Positions 1 to 7,849 of a stretch of DNA of 38,225 nt are shown here, piece by piece. Position numbers and translations under genes: made by a program. Every line of letters starts with the position of its first letter. Positions within the stretch are counted from its first letter, which is position 1. The notes under the pieces are model-generated. The model had not been told where the DNA came from. It did no database searches and saw nothing but the letters and a program-made list of their open reading frames with translations. Source of the stretch: Solirubrobacterales bacterium (GTDB lineage: Bacteria; Actinomycetota; Thermoleophilia; Solirubrobacterales; Solirubrobacteraceae); contig JAOPZS010000012.1 of the NCBI GenBank assembly GCA_025963965.1, positions 1 through 38,225 of the forward strand, in the 5' to 3' direction.

Positions 1-47
1 AGGAGACCGCGTCAGGCGAGCAGGCGGGCAAGGAGGAGCAGCAGTGA
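1..47 (+). CDS. rpsB: C-terminal end of upstream gene, probably ribosomal protein uS2 (partial)
   Basis: One frame is open from the window edge to a TGA at 45-47. It encodes a short Glu/Gln/Gly-rich hydrophilic tail ending in EEQQ. The stop overlaps the GTG start of tsf (44-46) in a GTGA arrangement, so the two genes are probably translationally coupled. The identity as rpsB rests only on the near-universal rpsB-tsf order and on the acidic tails common in actinobacterial S2 proteins. Only about 14 residues are visible, so the product cannot be proven from this sequence. Confidence 0.45.
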   Translation, partial: ETASGEQAGKEEQQ

Positions 48-649
48 GCACCGCAGAGATCTCAGCCAAGGACGTGAAGGCCCTGCGCGACCGGACCGGC
101 GCGGGCATGATGGACTGCAAGAAGGCCCTGACGGAGGCGGGCGGCGACGTCGAGAAGGCGATCGAGATCCTGCGCGTCAGGCAGGGCAAGAAGATCCAGG
201 ACCTCGGCGAGCGCGCGGCGACGGAGGGGACGGTGCAGTCCTACGTCCACGCCGGCAACAAGGTAGGCGTGCTGATCGAGGTCGACTGCAATACCGACTT
301 CGTCGCCAAGAACGACGACTTCGTCGGCTTCGCGCGGGAGGTGGCGATGCAGATCGCCGCCACGCCGACGGTCCGCTACGTCACGCGCGAGGAGGTCCCT
401 GAGGATGCGCGCGAGGCTGAGTCCCGCATCTACGAGCAGGAAGCGGCGGACAAGCCCGAGAACGTCAGGGAGAAAATCGTCGCCGGCAAGCTCGACTCGT
501 GGCTGGCGACGATCGTGCTGCTCGACCAGGAGATGCACAACCCGAAGCACGAGGGCAAGACCGTCCAGCAGCTCCGCGACGAGCTGACGGCCACGACCGG
601 TGAGAACGTCGTCATACGCCGGTTCGTGCGCTTCGCCGTGGGCCAGTAG
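44..649 (+). CDS. tsf: Elongation factor Ts
   Basis: EF-Ts is the guanine nucleotide exchange factor that recycles EF-Tu-GDP to EF-Tu-GTP in the cytoplasm. The N-terminal UBA-like domain (about residues 5-45) carries the family signature TGAGMMDCKKAL. The core domain has the EF-Tu contact motif TDFVAKNDDF near residue 85. At 201 residues it is the short form of the family, with one compact core, unlike the roughly 280-residue E. coli protein. The GTG start at 44 has an AGGAGG at 31-36 with good spacing and overlaps the upstream stop. A strong hairpin follows the gene (655-700), which may separate it from pyrH. Confidence 0.97.
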   Translation: MSTAEISAKDVKALRDRTGAGMMDCKKALTEAGGDVEKAIEILRVRQGKKIQDLGERAATEGTVQSYVHAGNKVGVLIEVDCNTDFVAKNDDFVGFAREVAMQIAATPTVRYVTREEVPEDAREAESRIYEQEAADKPENVREKIVAGKLDSWLATIVLLDQEMHNPKHEGKTVQQLRDELTATTGENVVIRRFVRFAVGQ

Positions 650-654
650 GGCGT

Positions 655-700
655 GGACCGGCGCTGGCCGATCTCGGATCGGTCGGCGTCCTCCTGGTCC
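655..700 (+). terminator. Long stem-loop between tsf and pyrH
   Basis: The arms 660-673 and 677-690 pair over 14 positions, a few of them G-U, around a 3-base loop. GGACC at 655-659 pairs with GGTCC at 696-700 as an outer extension across a 5-base bulge. No U-tract follows. It could be an intrinsic-type terminator or attenuator, or an mRNA-stability or processing element, between the translation-factor pair and pyrH. Confidence 0.55.
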
Positions 701-721
701 ACCCGCTCCTGACTCCCGTGC

Positions 722-1480
722 ATGGATAGTCTCTCCACGCCGATGGCCCCTGCCTTCAAACGGATCCTGCTGAAGCTCTCGGGCGAGGCCCTGATGGGCG
801 AGCTCGACTACGGCACCGACCCGGAGCGGGTGCGCGCCGTCGCGCGCCAGGTGACGGACGTCCGCGACCAGGGAGTCGAGGTCGCGATCGTCGTCGGCGC
901 CGGCAACATCTACCGCGGGATGATCGGCGCCGCGGCCGGGATGGACCGCGCGACTGCCGACTACATGGGGATGGTTGCGACCGTCCTGAACGCCCTGCCC
1001 CTGCAGGACGCCCTGGAGCACATGGGAACCGACACCCGCGTGCAGTCGGCGCTCGGCATCTCCGAGGTCGCCGAGCCGTACATCCGCCGCCGCGCGATGC
1101 GCCATCTCGAGAAGGGTCGCGTCGTGATCTTCGCGGCCGGCACGGGCAACCCGTTCTTCACCACCGACACCGCAGCCGCGCTTCGCGCCGCCGAGATCCA
1201 CGCGGAGATCATCCTGATGGCCAAGAACGGGGTGGAGGGCGTCTACACGGCCGATCCCGCGCTCGACCCCAACGCCACGTTCATCCCCGAAATCACGCAC
1301 ATGGAGGCGATCGAGCGGCGGCTGCGCGTGATGGACTCGACCGCTCTGGCGCTGTGTATGGAGAACGGCATGCCGCTGAACGTCTTCAACATGGACGACG
1401 ACACGAGCCTGCCACGGATAATCTCGGGCGTGCGCGTCGGCACGCTGGTAACGACCTCTGGAGGAGAGCAGGATGGCTGA
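722..1480 (+). CDS. pyrH: Uridylate (UMP) kinase
   Basis: This cytoplasmic enzyme phosphorylates UMP to UDP in pyrimidine nucleotide synthesis; the bacterial enzyme is a hexamer of the amino-acid-kinase fold. The N-terminal [13 protein letters not shown] motif, the [10 protein letters not shown] glycine-rich loop and the late [16 protein letters not shown] segment are all family hallmarks. The length of 252 residues is slightly above typical because of the short N-terminal extension. An ATG at 743 ([11 protein letters not shown]) is an alternative start; neither ATG has a clear Shine-Dalgarno. The 3' end overlaps frr by 8 bases (ATGGCTGA), so coupling with ribosome recycling factor is likely. 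Confidence 0.96.
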   Translation: MDSLSTPMAPAFKRILLKLSGEALMGELDYGTDPERVRAVARQVTDVRDQGVEVAIVVGAGNIYRGMIGAAAGMDRATADYMGMVATVLNALPLQDALEHMGTDTRVQSALGISEVAEPYIRRRAMRHLEKGRVVIFAAGTGNPFFTTDTAAALRAAEIHAEIILMAKNGVEGVYTADPALDPNATFIPEITHMEAIERRLRVMDSTALALCMENGMPLNVFNMDDDTSLPRIISGVRVGTLVTTSGGEQDG

Positions 1481-2042
1481 GAACGTGATCGACGAACTGC
1501 TCGAGGACGCCAAGGAACGGATGCACAAATCCGTCGAGTCCGCGCAGCAGGAGTTCTCCACCGTGCGCACCGGCCGCGCCAGCCCATCCCTGCTGGACCG
1601 CATCGTCGTCGACTACTACGGCGCGATGACGCCACTCAACCAGCTGTCCACGATCTCCGCCCCCGAGGCCCGCCTGCTCAGCGTGCAGCCGTATGACAAG
1701 TCCTCGATCAAGGCGATCGAGAAGGCGATCAACGAGTCCGACATCGGTCTCACGCCGTCGAACGACGGCAACGTCGTGCGGCTCGTCGTGCCGGAACTGA
1801 CCGAAGAGCGCCGCAAGGATCTCGTCAAGGTCGTCCGCAACCTCGCCGAGGAGGGCCGCGTGGCGATCCGCAACGTGCGGCGGGACACGATGCAGCACCT
1901 GCGCGAGCTGAAGTCCGAAGGGGAAGCCTCCTCGGACGACGAGCACCGCGCCGAGGTGGAGCTGCAGAAGCTCACCGACAGCCGCGTGGGCGAGCTCGAC
2001 GGGGTGCTGAAGATCAAGGAAGAGGAGATCCTGGCGGTCTGA
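1473..2042 (+). CDS. frr: Ribosome recycling factor
   Basis: RRF works with EF-G to split post-termination ribosomes. The protein is 189 residues, the usual length. It has the conserved [11 protein letters not shown] segment near residue 30, the [14 protein letters not shown] segment, and the hinge-proximal RKDLVK and RNVRRDT motifs. A GGAGGAG sequence inside the end of pyrH, about 7 bases upstream, serves as the ribosome binding site for the ATG at 1473. The stop TGA shares its last A with the uppS start (TGATG at 2040-2044). The tight packing indicates one transcript for pyrH-frr-uppS-cdsA. Confidence 0.97.
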   Translation: MAENVIDELLEDAKERMHKSVESAQQEFSTVRTGRASPSLLDRIVVDYYGAMTPLNQLSTISAPEARLLSVQPYDKSSIKAIEKAINESDIGLTPSNDGNVVRLVVPELTEERRKDLVKVVRNLAEEGRVAIRNVRRDTMQHLRELKSEGEASSDDEHRAEVELQKLTDSRVGELDGVLKIKEEEILAV

Positions 2043-2788
2043 TGGAGCTCGCTGGGCAACCGTCCTCGGCGGCCGATCACGGCGCGTCCGAGACGGCCGA
2101 GACGGCCCGCGCGGGGGGGCCGGGCTCCCAGGCGCGCTACGTGGCGATCATCACCGACGGCAACGGCCGCTGGGCGACCGCTCGCGGCCTCCCGGTCAAC
2201 GAGGGCCACAGCGCCGGCGCCGACACCGTCAAGGCGCGCCTGCGCGATGCCGCCGAGCTCGGCGTCGAGGAGTTCACGGTGTACTCGTTCTCGACCGAGA
2301 ACTGGTCGCGCCCGGCTGCCGAGGTGACCGGCCTGATGGCGATGTTCTCCCAGCGGATCGCCAACGAGACACCGGAGCTCCACGACGAAGGGGTGCGGAT
2401 GCGCTTCATCGGGCGCCGCGAGGGCGTCGCAGCCTCGCTGATCGAGCAGATGGAGTGGGCCGAAGGAGTGACGGCCGCCAACGCCCGGATCACGCTGTTC
2501 GTCGCGTTCAACTACGGAGGGCGCGCCGAGATCCTCGACGCCGCGCGGCTCTACTCCGGGGGCGGGGAGGAGGAGTTCAGGGCGTGCCTGTACGCGCCCG
2601 AGATGCACGACCCGGACCTGATCATCCGCACGAGTGGCGAGCGGCGGCTGTCGAACTACCTGCTCTGGCAGTCCGCCTACTCGGAGCTCGTGTTCCGCGA
2701 GGAGCTGTGGCCGGACTTCGACCGCCGCGCGCTCGAGGAGTCCCTCGCCGAGTACGCCGCGCGCAGGCGCCGGTTCGGCGGCCGGTGA
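2042..2788 (+). CDS. uppS: Isoprenyl (undecaprenyl-type) diphosphate synthase
   Basis: This cis-prenyltransferase elongates FPP/GPP with IPP to make the polyprenyl diphosphate carrier for peptidoglycan and other wall polymers. The catalytic loop ITDGNGRWA starts near residue 37. The central VYSFSTENWSRP motif and the C-terminal DLIIRTSGERRLSNYLLWQ signature (IPP binding) are intact. The first 30 or so residues are a low-complexity Ala/Glu/Gly extension before the fold begins. The ATG overlaps the frr stop. It sits with cdsA here, and with dxr and ispG further on, so several genes of isoprenoid and lipid-carrier supply lie close together. Confidence 0.95.
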   Translation: MELAGQPSSAADHGASETAETARAGGPGSQARYVAIITDGNGRWATARGLPVNEGHSAGADTVKARLRDAAELGVEEFTVYSFSTENWSRPAAEVTGLMAMFSQRIANETPELHDEGVRMRFIGRREGVAASLIEQMEWAEGVTAANARITLFVAFNYGGRAEILDAARLYSGGGEEEFRACLYAPEMHDPDLIIRTSGERRLSNYLLWQSAYSELVFREELWPDFDRRALEESLAEYAARRRRFGGR

Positions 2789-2798
2789 GATTCGGCTG

Positions 2799-3716
2799 AT
2801 GGCCCGAGCAGAGCCTCCGAGGGGGACGCGTTCGCGCGGCGGGCGAACCCGTCCGGCGACAGCCGCCGCGCGCTCGGAGCGGGGGCGTGAACGGGCTACG
2901 CGGGCTGCGCGCAAACGGCGCCGCAAGCCACGCTCGGAGCTGAGCGCCCGCGTGCTGACGGCGATCCCCGCGATCGCCGTGGCGTTGTTCCTGGTGATCG
3001 AAGGCGGCCTCGTGTTCGCGCTCGGCCTGTTCGTGCTCGGCGCCGTCTGCCTGCACGAGCTGTTCGCGATGTACGCACGGGCCCACCCGGTGCGGCTGGC
3101 CGGCTTCATCGCCCTGGCCGGATTGCTGGGCGCCGCCGCCTACGGCGACCAGTACCAGCTGCTGCTCGTCATGGTGCTCGCGCTGCCGCTCCTGTTCGGG
3201 CTGAGCCTGGCCTCGCCGCGGCCGAGCGTCGGCGGGATGGCTGCGACGCTGCTCGGCATCTACTGGATCGGCCTGGCGCTCGCCCACGCGGTGCTGCTGC
3301 GCCGGCTCCCGCATGGCGACGCGATCGTGATCGACGTGCTCGTCGGCACCTTCCTCGGCGACACCGGCGCCTACCTCGGCGGCCGCATGTTCGGGCGGCG
3401 CCCCCTGGCTCCCTCGATCTCGCCGAACAAGACGGTCGAGGGCCTCGCGATCGGCATGGTCTGCGCCGTGCTGGGCGTGTGGATCGCCGGGCGCTATCAG
3501 GAGTGGCTGCCGGGCACCCACGCGATCGTGCTCGGCCTCGGCGTGGCGCTCGCCGCCCCGCTCGGCGACCTGTTCGAGTCGTTCGTCAAGCGAGAGGCCG
3601 ACACGAAGGACTCCGGCGGCCTGTTCGGGCCGCACGGCGGCGCGCTCGACCGGCTCGACGCCGTGCTGTTCACCGCTGTGGCCGGGTATTACATCTGGGC
3701 CGGCTACGTGCACTGA
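2799..3716 (+). CDS. cdsA: Phosphatidate cytidylyltransferase
   Basis: An integral membrane enzyme that converts phosphatidic acid and CTP to CDP-diacylglycerol, the branch point for phospholipid synthesis. I place the start at the ATG at 2799, ten bases after the uppS stop, giving 305 residues; the open frame extends further upstream into uppS but that part is not needed. An Arg-rich cytosolic N-terminus of about 50 residues precedes several hydrophobic segments. SPNKTVEG and the family signature KREADTKDSGGLF-GPHGGALDRLDA near the C-terminus carry the catalytic aspartates and histidine. It is probably the last gene of the pyrH operon. Confidence 0.94.
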   Translation: MARAEPPRGTRSRGGRTRPATAAARSERGRERATRAARKRRRKPRSELSARVLTAIPAIAVALFLVIEGGLVFALGLFVLGAVCLHELFAMYARAHPVRLAGFIALAGLLGAAAYGDQYQLLLVMVLALPLLFGLSLASPRPSVGGMAATLLGIYWIGLALAHAVLLRRLPHGDAIVIDVLVGTFLGDTGAYLGGRMFGRRPLAPSISPNKTVEGLAIGMVCAVLGVWIAGRYQEWLPGTHAIVLGLGVALAAPLGDLFESFVKREADTKDSGGLFGPHGGALDRLDAVLFTAVAGYYIWAGYVH

Positions 3717-3781
3717 CGGCAGGCTTTGGCTTTGCAGAGCCGAGATTGAGGACGCACAGAAGCAAGCCGACCCTGAAGCCT

Positions 3782-3810
3782 TTGGACCGCTGAAATCTGA
3801 TCGCTAGAGT
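3782..3810 (+). promoter_or_regulatory. Promoter of the CDF transporter, leaderless-type
   Basis: TTGGAC (3782-3787) and TAGAGT (3805-3810) are separated by 17 bases. The predicted transcription start falls at about 3817-3818, which is the A of the ATG. There is no Shine-Dalgarno in front of the gene, consistent with a leaderless mRNA. Confidence 0.5.
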
Positions 3811-3817
3811 CGCCGTT

Positions 3818-4513
3818 ATGTCCCACACGGCAACCTGCGATCTAGATGGACCCCACGTTCATGAACATGAGCACGGTCATCACGGTCACGATCACGGTCA
3901 TTCGCATGGCCTGATCGATCCGTCGATCAAACGGTCGCGAGAGGGCGTCCGCGTCGTACTGATCTCCTTGGCGCTGCTCGGTGTCACGGCGATAGCCCAG
4001 GCGGCGATCTATGTCGCCACCAATAGCGTTGCGCTGCTCGCGGACCTGATCCACAACGCGGGGGACGCTCTCACTGCGATACCGCTCGGCGCGGCTTTCC
4101 TCATGCGGTCCGCGAACGCTGAGCGTAAGGCGGGGCTCGCGGTTGTTATGACCATCTTCGCGAGCGCGCTCGCGGCCGGAACCTTCGCCGTGCTGCGGAT
4201 CATCCATCCCCTCGCGCCTACCCATCTGCTTGCGCTCGCCGCAGCTGGTGTAATTGGGGTCATCGGCAACGCCATCGCGGCGCGTGTCCGGCTCGGTGGC
4301 GGTCGCCGGCTTGGCAGCGCCGCGCTGATCGCCGATGGCGAACACGCCCGCAGCGACGCCATCGTCAGCGTCGGCGTGATCGGTAGCGCGATTGCCGTGA
4401 GTGTCGGCGCGCCCGTCGTCGACCCGCTTCTTGGTCTGCTTATCACCGGCCTGATCCTGAAAATTACGTGGGAGAGCTGGCACACGGTGCGCGGACACGA
4501 TCACGAGCATTAG
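3818..4513 (+). CDS. Short cation diffusion facilitator (Zn/Co-type metal efflux)
   Basis: CDF proteins export divalent metals such as Zn2+ across the inner membrane in exchange for protons. The first 35 residues hold a dense His run (HEHEHGHHGHDHGHSHG), a probable metal-binding tail. About six hydrophobic segments follow. The transport-site motifs are present: SVALLADLIHNAGD (HNxGD) in TM2 and GEHARSDA (HxxxD type) in TM5. The protein ends at residue 231 soon after TM6 with HDHEH, so the usual cytoplasmic alpha/beta dimerisation domain of roughly 300-residue CDFs is missing. The stop is clean, and I see no sign of a frameshift. Codons are less GC-biased at third positions than in neighbouring genes, which may indicate recent acquisition. 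Confidence 0.85.
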   Translation: MSHTATCDLDGPHVHEHEHGHHGHDHGHSHGLIDPSIKRSREGVRVVLISLALLGVTAIAQAAIYVATNSVALLADLIHNAGDALTAIPLGAAFLMRSANAERKAGLAVVMTIFASALAAGTFAVLRIIHPLAPTHLLALAAAGVIGVIGNAIAARVRLGGGRRLGSAALIADGEHARSDAIVSVGVIGSAIAVSVGAPVVDPLLGLLITGLILKITWESWHTVRGHDHEH

Positions 4514-4561
4514 GCTCGTCCGCTGCGACCGCAGTGCGCCGTGGATCGTGCGGGAGGCTGT

Positions 4562-4605
4562 CTAGCACCGCGAGCCCGTCCGGCAGACGGCGCGCCGGCT
4601 GCTAG
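4562..4605. terminator. Bidirectional stem-loop between convergent genes
   Basis: CTAGCA (4562-4567) pairs with TGCTAG (4600-4605), and an inner CCGTC/GACGG pair caps the structure. It lies between the CDF gene and the convergent SnoaL-like gene, whose stop codon is inside the right arm. It could end transcripts from both sides; no strong U-tract is seen. Confidence 0.4.
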
Positions 4606-5000
4606 CCCGTCAGCCCCACGGCTCCTAGGGCCCGTTGCTGGTCGTTGTAGTAGGTGAGTGCGACGATCTTCCGGCAGCGAACCCGGCAGACAATGGCGTC
4701 TCCTCGGGCGATCTCGATACCGCTCCCCCTACCGGTGGCCACCATCCGGAACAGCCCGACTGCGTGCTCCTCACCCGCAGGAAGGACCTCGATGTCCTCC
4801 ACCCTCCAGCTCTCCCAGCTCTCGCTCCACCGCGCCACCCATTTGACGAAGCCGTCGTGGCCCCAGGAGTGCTCGGCATCCGGAATGTCAGTGTCCTCGA
4901 TCTCGATCTCTTGGGCGAGCATGGTGGTTGCCGCCTCCAAGTCAGCCGCCTGCACCGCCGTGATCAGTCGACGAACAGCGTCCACGTTCTCCTCGGACAT
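4602..5000 (-). CDS. SnoaL-like / NTF2-fold protein
   Basis: A 132-residue protein of the NTF2-like cone fold. It begins MSEENVDAVRRLITAVQAADLE, typical of the SnoaL-like family, and contains the WESWRVEDIEVLPAGE strand pair. Members include polyketide cyclases, isomerases and many small proteins of unknown role, so no reaction can be assigned. I chose the ATG at 5000: a GATACT hexamer lies 8 bases upstream and there is no Shine-Dalgarno, fitting a leaderless start. A GTG at 5006 would add two residues. It stands alone, convergent with the metal transporter. Confidence 0.8.
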   Translation of the reverse strand: MSEENVDAVRRLITAVQAADLEAATTMLAQEIEIEDTDIPDAEHSWGHDGFVKWVARWSESWESWRVEDIEVLPAGEEHAVGLFRMVATGRGSGIEIARGDAIVCRVRCRKIVALTYYNDQQRALGAVGLTG

Positions 5001-5147
5001 CGTCACTGAGTATCACCCCTGCCGACTCAGACCGCCAGGCGCGAGCCCTTCAGAACACCGCGGGGAGCTCAGTGCCACCGCCGCGGCGCGGTTAAATCAA
5101 GGCGCGATAGCATCGAGACAGCGAGGTCTTCCAACGAGGGGGAAGGA

Positions 5148-5576
5148 ATGCTCGGCTCCAAGCAGGTATTGCGATCGGCGGCGCTGACAGGATCGGTGCT
5201 GGCGGTGGCGCTCAGCGGCTCCGCGCAGGCCAGCGCAAGGAGCCCGAAGATCAAAGCTCGCCCGCATTCGGTGATGGTCAACACGACGACCAACCTGAAG
5301 GGCGCCGGCTTCCCGGCGAACACGACGATCCAGTTGCGGGAGTGCGGGCGCACGTTCTGGATGGCTCCCGCGTACCCGTGCCTGGAAGACAACGGCGTGT
5401 CTGTGCTGACCGATGCCAAGGGAAGGTTCCAGACCGCCTTCAACGCCGAGCTGTGCCCGGAAGGCGAACCGAGGCACAAGCCGACGCAGCGCGTCTGCTA
5501 CATCGGTGAGCTCGTCAGCGGCGAAGACACCGGCAGCCTTCTCGGCGCCGCCCGCATCATCGTCACCTATCCGTAG
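5148..5576 (+). CDS. Exported protein resembling the neocarzinostatin apoprotein fold
   Basis: A 142-residue protein with a signal peptide (basic N-terminus, hydrophobic core, cleavage near AQA-SA around residue 27). The mature part shows the pattern of neocarzinostatin-type immunoglobulin-like barrels. GAGFPANTTIQLREC matches the family's G-A-G-x-x-A-G-T...C strand, TDAKGRF matches the T-D-A-x-G turn, and a second Cys pair region (QRVCYIGEL) leads to the last strand. Classical members bind enediyne chromophores, but no enediyne synthesis genes are near, so binding is unproven. A Shine-Dalgarno-like GGGGGAAGG precedes the ATG, and a TAGCAT -10 candidate lies at 5108-5113. Similar small domains are also used as generic surface-protein modules. 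Confidence 0.65.
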   Translation: MLGSKQVLRSAALTGSVLAVALSGSAQASARSPKIKARPHSVMVNTTTNLKGAGFPANTTIQLRECGRTFWMAPAYPCLEDNGVSVLTDAKGRFQTAFNAELCPEGEPRHKPTQRVCYIGELVSGEDTGSLLGAARIIVTYP

Positions 5577-5659
5577 TTCGCCCGCGCCGGTGCTCAGACC
5601 GGATGCGAGCCGGTGTATGTTTTGCCACCAGCCAACGCAGACAGCACGGGGGGTGCGAG

Positions 5660-5944
5660 ATGTACGTACGTGTCGTGAGGTTCACCGACGTGAGCGCCGA
5701 GCGGATGGAGTCGATGCTGACCCGCATCTCAGAGTCGGGCGGGCCGCCGCCCGGGGTCTCCGCGACCGGCTTGAAGGTGCTGTTCGACGAGGACCGCGGC
5801 ACGGCCGTCGTCCTGCAGGAGTTCGCCACCGAGCAGGACATGAGCGCTGCCGCGGAGGTGTTCAGCGCGATGGACGCCTCCGAAACGCCCGGCAAGAGAG
5901 CGTCTGTCGACATGTGCGAGCTGAAGCTCGACCTCGAGCCCTGA
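5660..5944 (+). CDS. Small dimeric alpha/beta-barrel-like protein
   Basis: I chose the ATG at 5660, which follows a G-rich Shine-Dalgarno (GGGGGG about 8 bases upstream) and gives 94 residues; the frame is open back to 5603 but the extra 19 residues look non-coding. The sequence MYVRVVRFTDVSAERMESML, a central VLFDEDRGTAVVLQEFATEQDM segment and a final beta strand match the ferredoxin-like barrel of antibiotic-biosynthesis-monooxygenase-like or stress-response small proteins. No catalytic residues can be assigned. It ends 17 bases from the end of the convergent RsbW-like gene. Confidence 0.6.
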   Translation: MYVRVVRFTDVSAERMESMLTRISESGGPPPGVSATGLKVLFDEDRGTAVVLQEFATEQDMSAAAEVFSAMDASETPGKRASVDMCELKLDLEP

Positions 5945-5961
5945 CGCAAAGGAGCGGCCGC

Positions 5962-6366
5962 CTAGTAGGTCTCCGCCAGCGGCCTGCCAGCGGGGTGCCT
6001 GTCGATCTCGAACCAGACTCGTGCGAAGTCCTCGCCGGTCTCGAGCTCCCAGCGATCTGACAGCTGATCGAGCAGCAGTGCCGCGTAGTCGGCGTGGTCT
6101 CTGTGCGCCTTGGAGAGGCTGTGGGGCGAGCCCAGCAGCTCGACACGGACGACGTCCTCGGGCATCCACACCCGGACTTCGATCGAGTCGCCCTCGGAGC
6201 GCTCGACCGCCTGGGTGACGAGCTCGCTGCACAGCAGCATGACGGCGTCGCGCAGATCCGGCGAGGGGTGATCGACCTGTCCGACACAATGGCGGGCGGA
6301 GCGCGGCGTGTGGGGGTCCAGCGGCATCACGACCGCGAGGTCGGGCCGGCGCAGGTCGTACGTCAT
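5962..6366 (-). CDS. RsbW/anti-sigma-like HATPase-fold protein with degenerate ATP site
   Basis: About 134 residues from the ATG at 6366; the frame continues upstream to 6480 but those residues look non-coding. The layout follows serine-kinase anti-sigma proteins of the HATPase_c_2 type: an N-terminal strand (LAVVMPLDPHTPRSARH), then the helix DAVMLLCSELVTQAVERS at the N-box position. In active family members the N-box reads E-L-x-x-N-A-x-x-H. Here Asn is Gln and His is lost. The DxGxG ATP-lid motif is also absent (RVELLGSPHSL). It may therefore be a regulatory paralogue that no longer binds ATP. No sigma factor or anti-anti-sigma is adjacent. Confidence 0.6.
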   Translation of the reverse strand: MTYDLRRPDLAVVMPLDPHTPRSARHCVGQVDHPSPDLRDAVMLLCSELVTQAVERSEGDSIEVRVWMPEDVVRVELLGSPHSLSKAHRDHADYAALLLDQLSDRWELETGEDFARVWFEIDRHPAGRPLAETY

Positions 6367-6562
6367 CGCCAGAGGTCTGCCCTGTTCGTCAGGTTCCGAA
6401 TCATCTGCAGGCGAACGGCCCAGGAGGGATGGCGCGCCCGTCGGCGGCTGCTGTTGAGTGCCCGCGGCCCGGCAGGCCAACCGCGGAGCATCCTCGCCGT
6501 GTACCGCCTACGATCTGCGGACAAGCCCCGGGAGAGGGGGGTCACCGGAGATGGAGGGAACC

Positions 6563-7849
6563 ATGAGACGCACATTTCGGGCAGCGCTTGGCTGCGCGGT
6601 CATCGCGGTCTGCCTAGCGAGCGCCAGCTCTGCGCTGGCGATGGGCAAGACCGTGTGCCCCAGCGGCTGCGCTTTCACGAGCATCAACGCGGCGATCGCC
6701 GCCGCCTCTGAAGGCGCCACGATCACGATCGGAAAAGGCACGTATGTCGAGAACGTGGTCGTAAACAAGCCCGTGACCCTGAAGGGCTCAGGCAAAAACA
6801 CTGTGATCGAGCCCGCGGTCTCGAACCCGATCTGCGCAGGCGGGTCGCTGTGCGGAGGAACCGCCAGCAACATCGTCCTGGTCGAAGCCAGCAACGTGTC
6901 GATCGTGAACCTGCGCCTGGAGGGCGACAACCCGTCGCTGAGCAGCGGCGTGGTGGTCGGCGGCAAGGACATCGACGCCCGCAACGGCATCATCACCAAC
7001 CACCTGGCGGGCACGTACAACAACCTCACGGTCTCCAAGGTCACCGTCGCCGACGTGTACCTGCGCGGCATCTACGCATCCTCAGGCGGCACGTTCAACC
7101 TGAACAACGACACCGTCCAGAACGTGCAGGCCGAAGAAGCGTCGATCGGCATGTTCGCCTTCGAAGGCAGCGGCTCGATGAACGACAACACGGTCACCGA
7201 AGCCAACGACGCGATCTCTGCGAACTGGTCGCAGGGGACCGAATTCGCCCGCAACAAGATCACGAAATCTGGCAGCGGCGTGCACAGCGACAACAACGGC
7301 GGCTCCGGCGGCGTTGCCGACGTGATCACTGAAAACAAGGTCTCTGCCTGCAAGAAAGACGGCTACGGGATCTGGGTGTTCGTGCCTTACGTCTCGGCGT
7401 CCGTCGTGGGTAACCGCGTGACCGGCTGCGCCGTCGGCCTGGCCACGTTCGGCAGTGCCGTGTCCGGTCAGGGCCCGGTGTTCAAAAACAACAGGGTCGA
7501 CGGCACGGGCGCGACGACGAGCGACCCGGCGGGCACCTACGGTGCCTACCTGACGACCGACCAGCTCGGCTTCGCCTTCGGCGATGTGACGGCGACGCTG
7601 ACGAGCAACACGATCCAGAACACGGGGACGAGCCTGCTCGTCACGCAGGCCAGCGGCGGCCAGGCCACCGTTACGGCCCACGGAAACTCGTTCAAGAGCA
7701 ACCCCGGAGGGGCGAAGGGCGAACCGGGAACGGTCGTGAACGCCAAAGAAAACTGGTGGGGCTGCAAGCAGGGTCCGAACAACAACCCGAAATGCGATCC
7801 CGCGAGCGGGACCGTGGACTACACGCCCTGGCTGGTGGTGAAACCGTAG
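6563..7849 (+). CDS. Exported right-handed beta-helix (pectate-lyase-like) protein
   Basis: A 428-residue secreted protein. The ATG at 6563 is preceded by GGAGG at 6553-6557; an in-frame ATG at 6551 lacks this support. The signal peptide ends near SSALA (about residue 26). The mature part begins with the typical beta-helix entry TSINAAIAAASEGATITIGKGTY-VENV, followed by VTLKGSGKNTVI and many Asn-rich turns (NNLTVSK, NLNNDTVQN, NDNTVTEAND, ARNKITKSG) of parallel beta-helix repeats. The end, NAKENWWGCKQGPNNNPKCD, is a common cap in NosD/pectin-lyase-like proteins. No lyase catalytic residues are evident; surface polysaccharide binding or breakdown is the best guess. Confidence 0.82.
   Translation: MRRTFRAALGCAVIAVCLASASSALAMGKTVCPSGCAFTSINAAIAAASEGATITIGKGTYVENVVVNKPVTLKGSGKNTVIEPAVSNPICAGGSLCGGTASNIVLVEASNVSIVNLRLEGDNPSLSSGVVVGGKDIDARNGIITNHLAGTYNNLTVSKVTVADVYLRGIYASSGGTFNLNNDTVQNVQAEEASIGMFAFEGSGSMNDNTVTEANDAISANWSQGTEFARNKITKSGSGVHSDNNGGSGGVADVITENKVSACKKDGYGIWVFVPYVSASVVGNRVTGCAVGLATFGSAVSGQGPVFKNNRVDGTGATTSDPAGTYGAYLTTDQLGFAFGDVTATLTSNTIQNTGTSLLVTQASGGQATVTAHGNSFKSNPGGAKGEPGTVVNAKENWWGCKQGPNNNPKCDPASGTVDYTPWLVVKP

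Noticed and set aside
62..1603. Long open frame on the minus strand opposite tsf and pyrH
   Set aside because: It is antisense to two certain genes; high GC removes stop codons, and the translation is His/Arg/Asp-rich with no recognisable domain.
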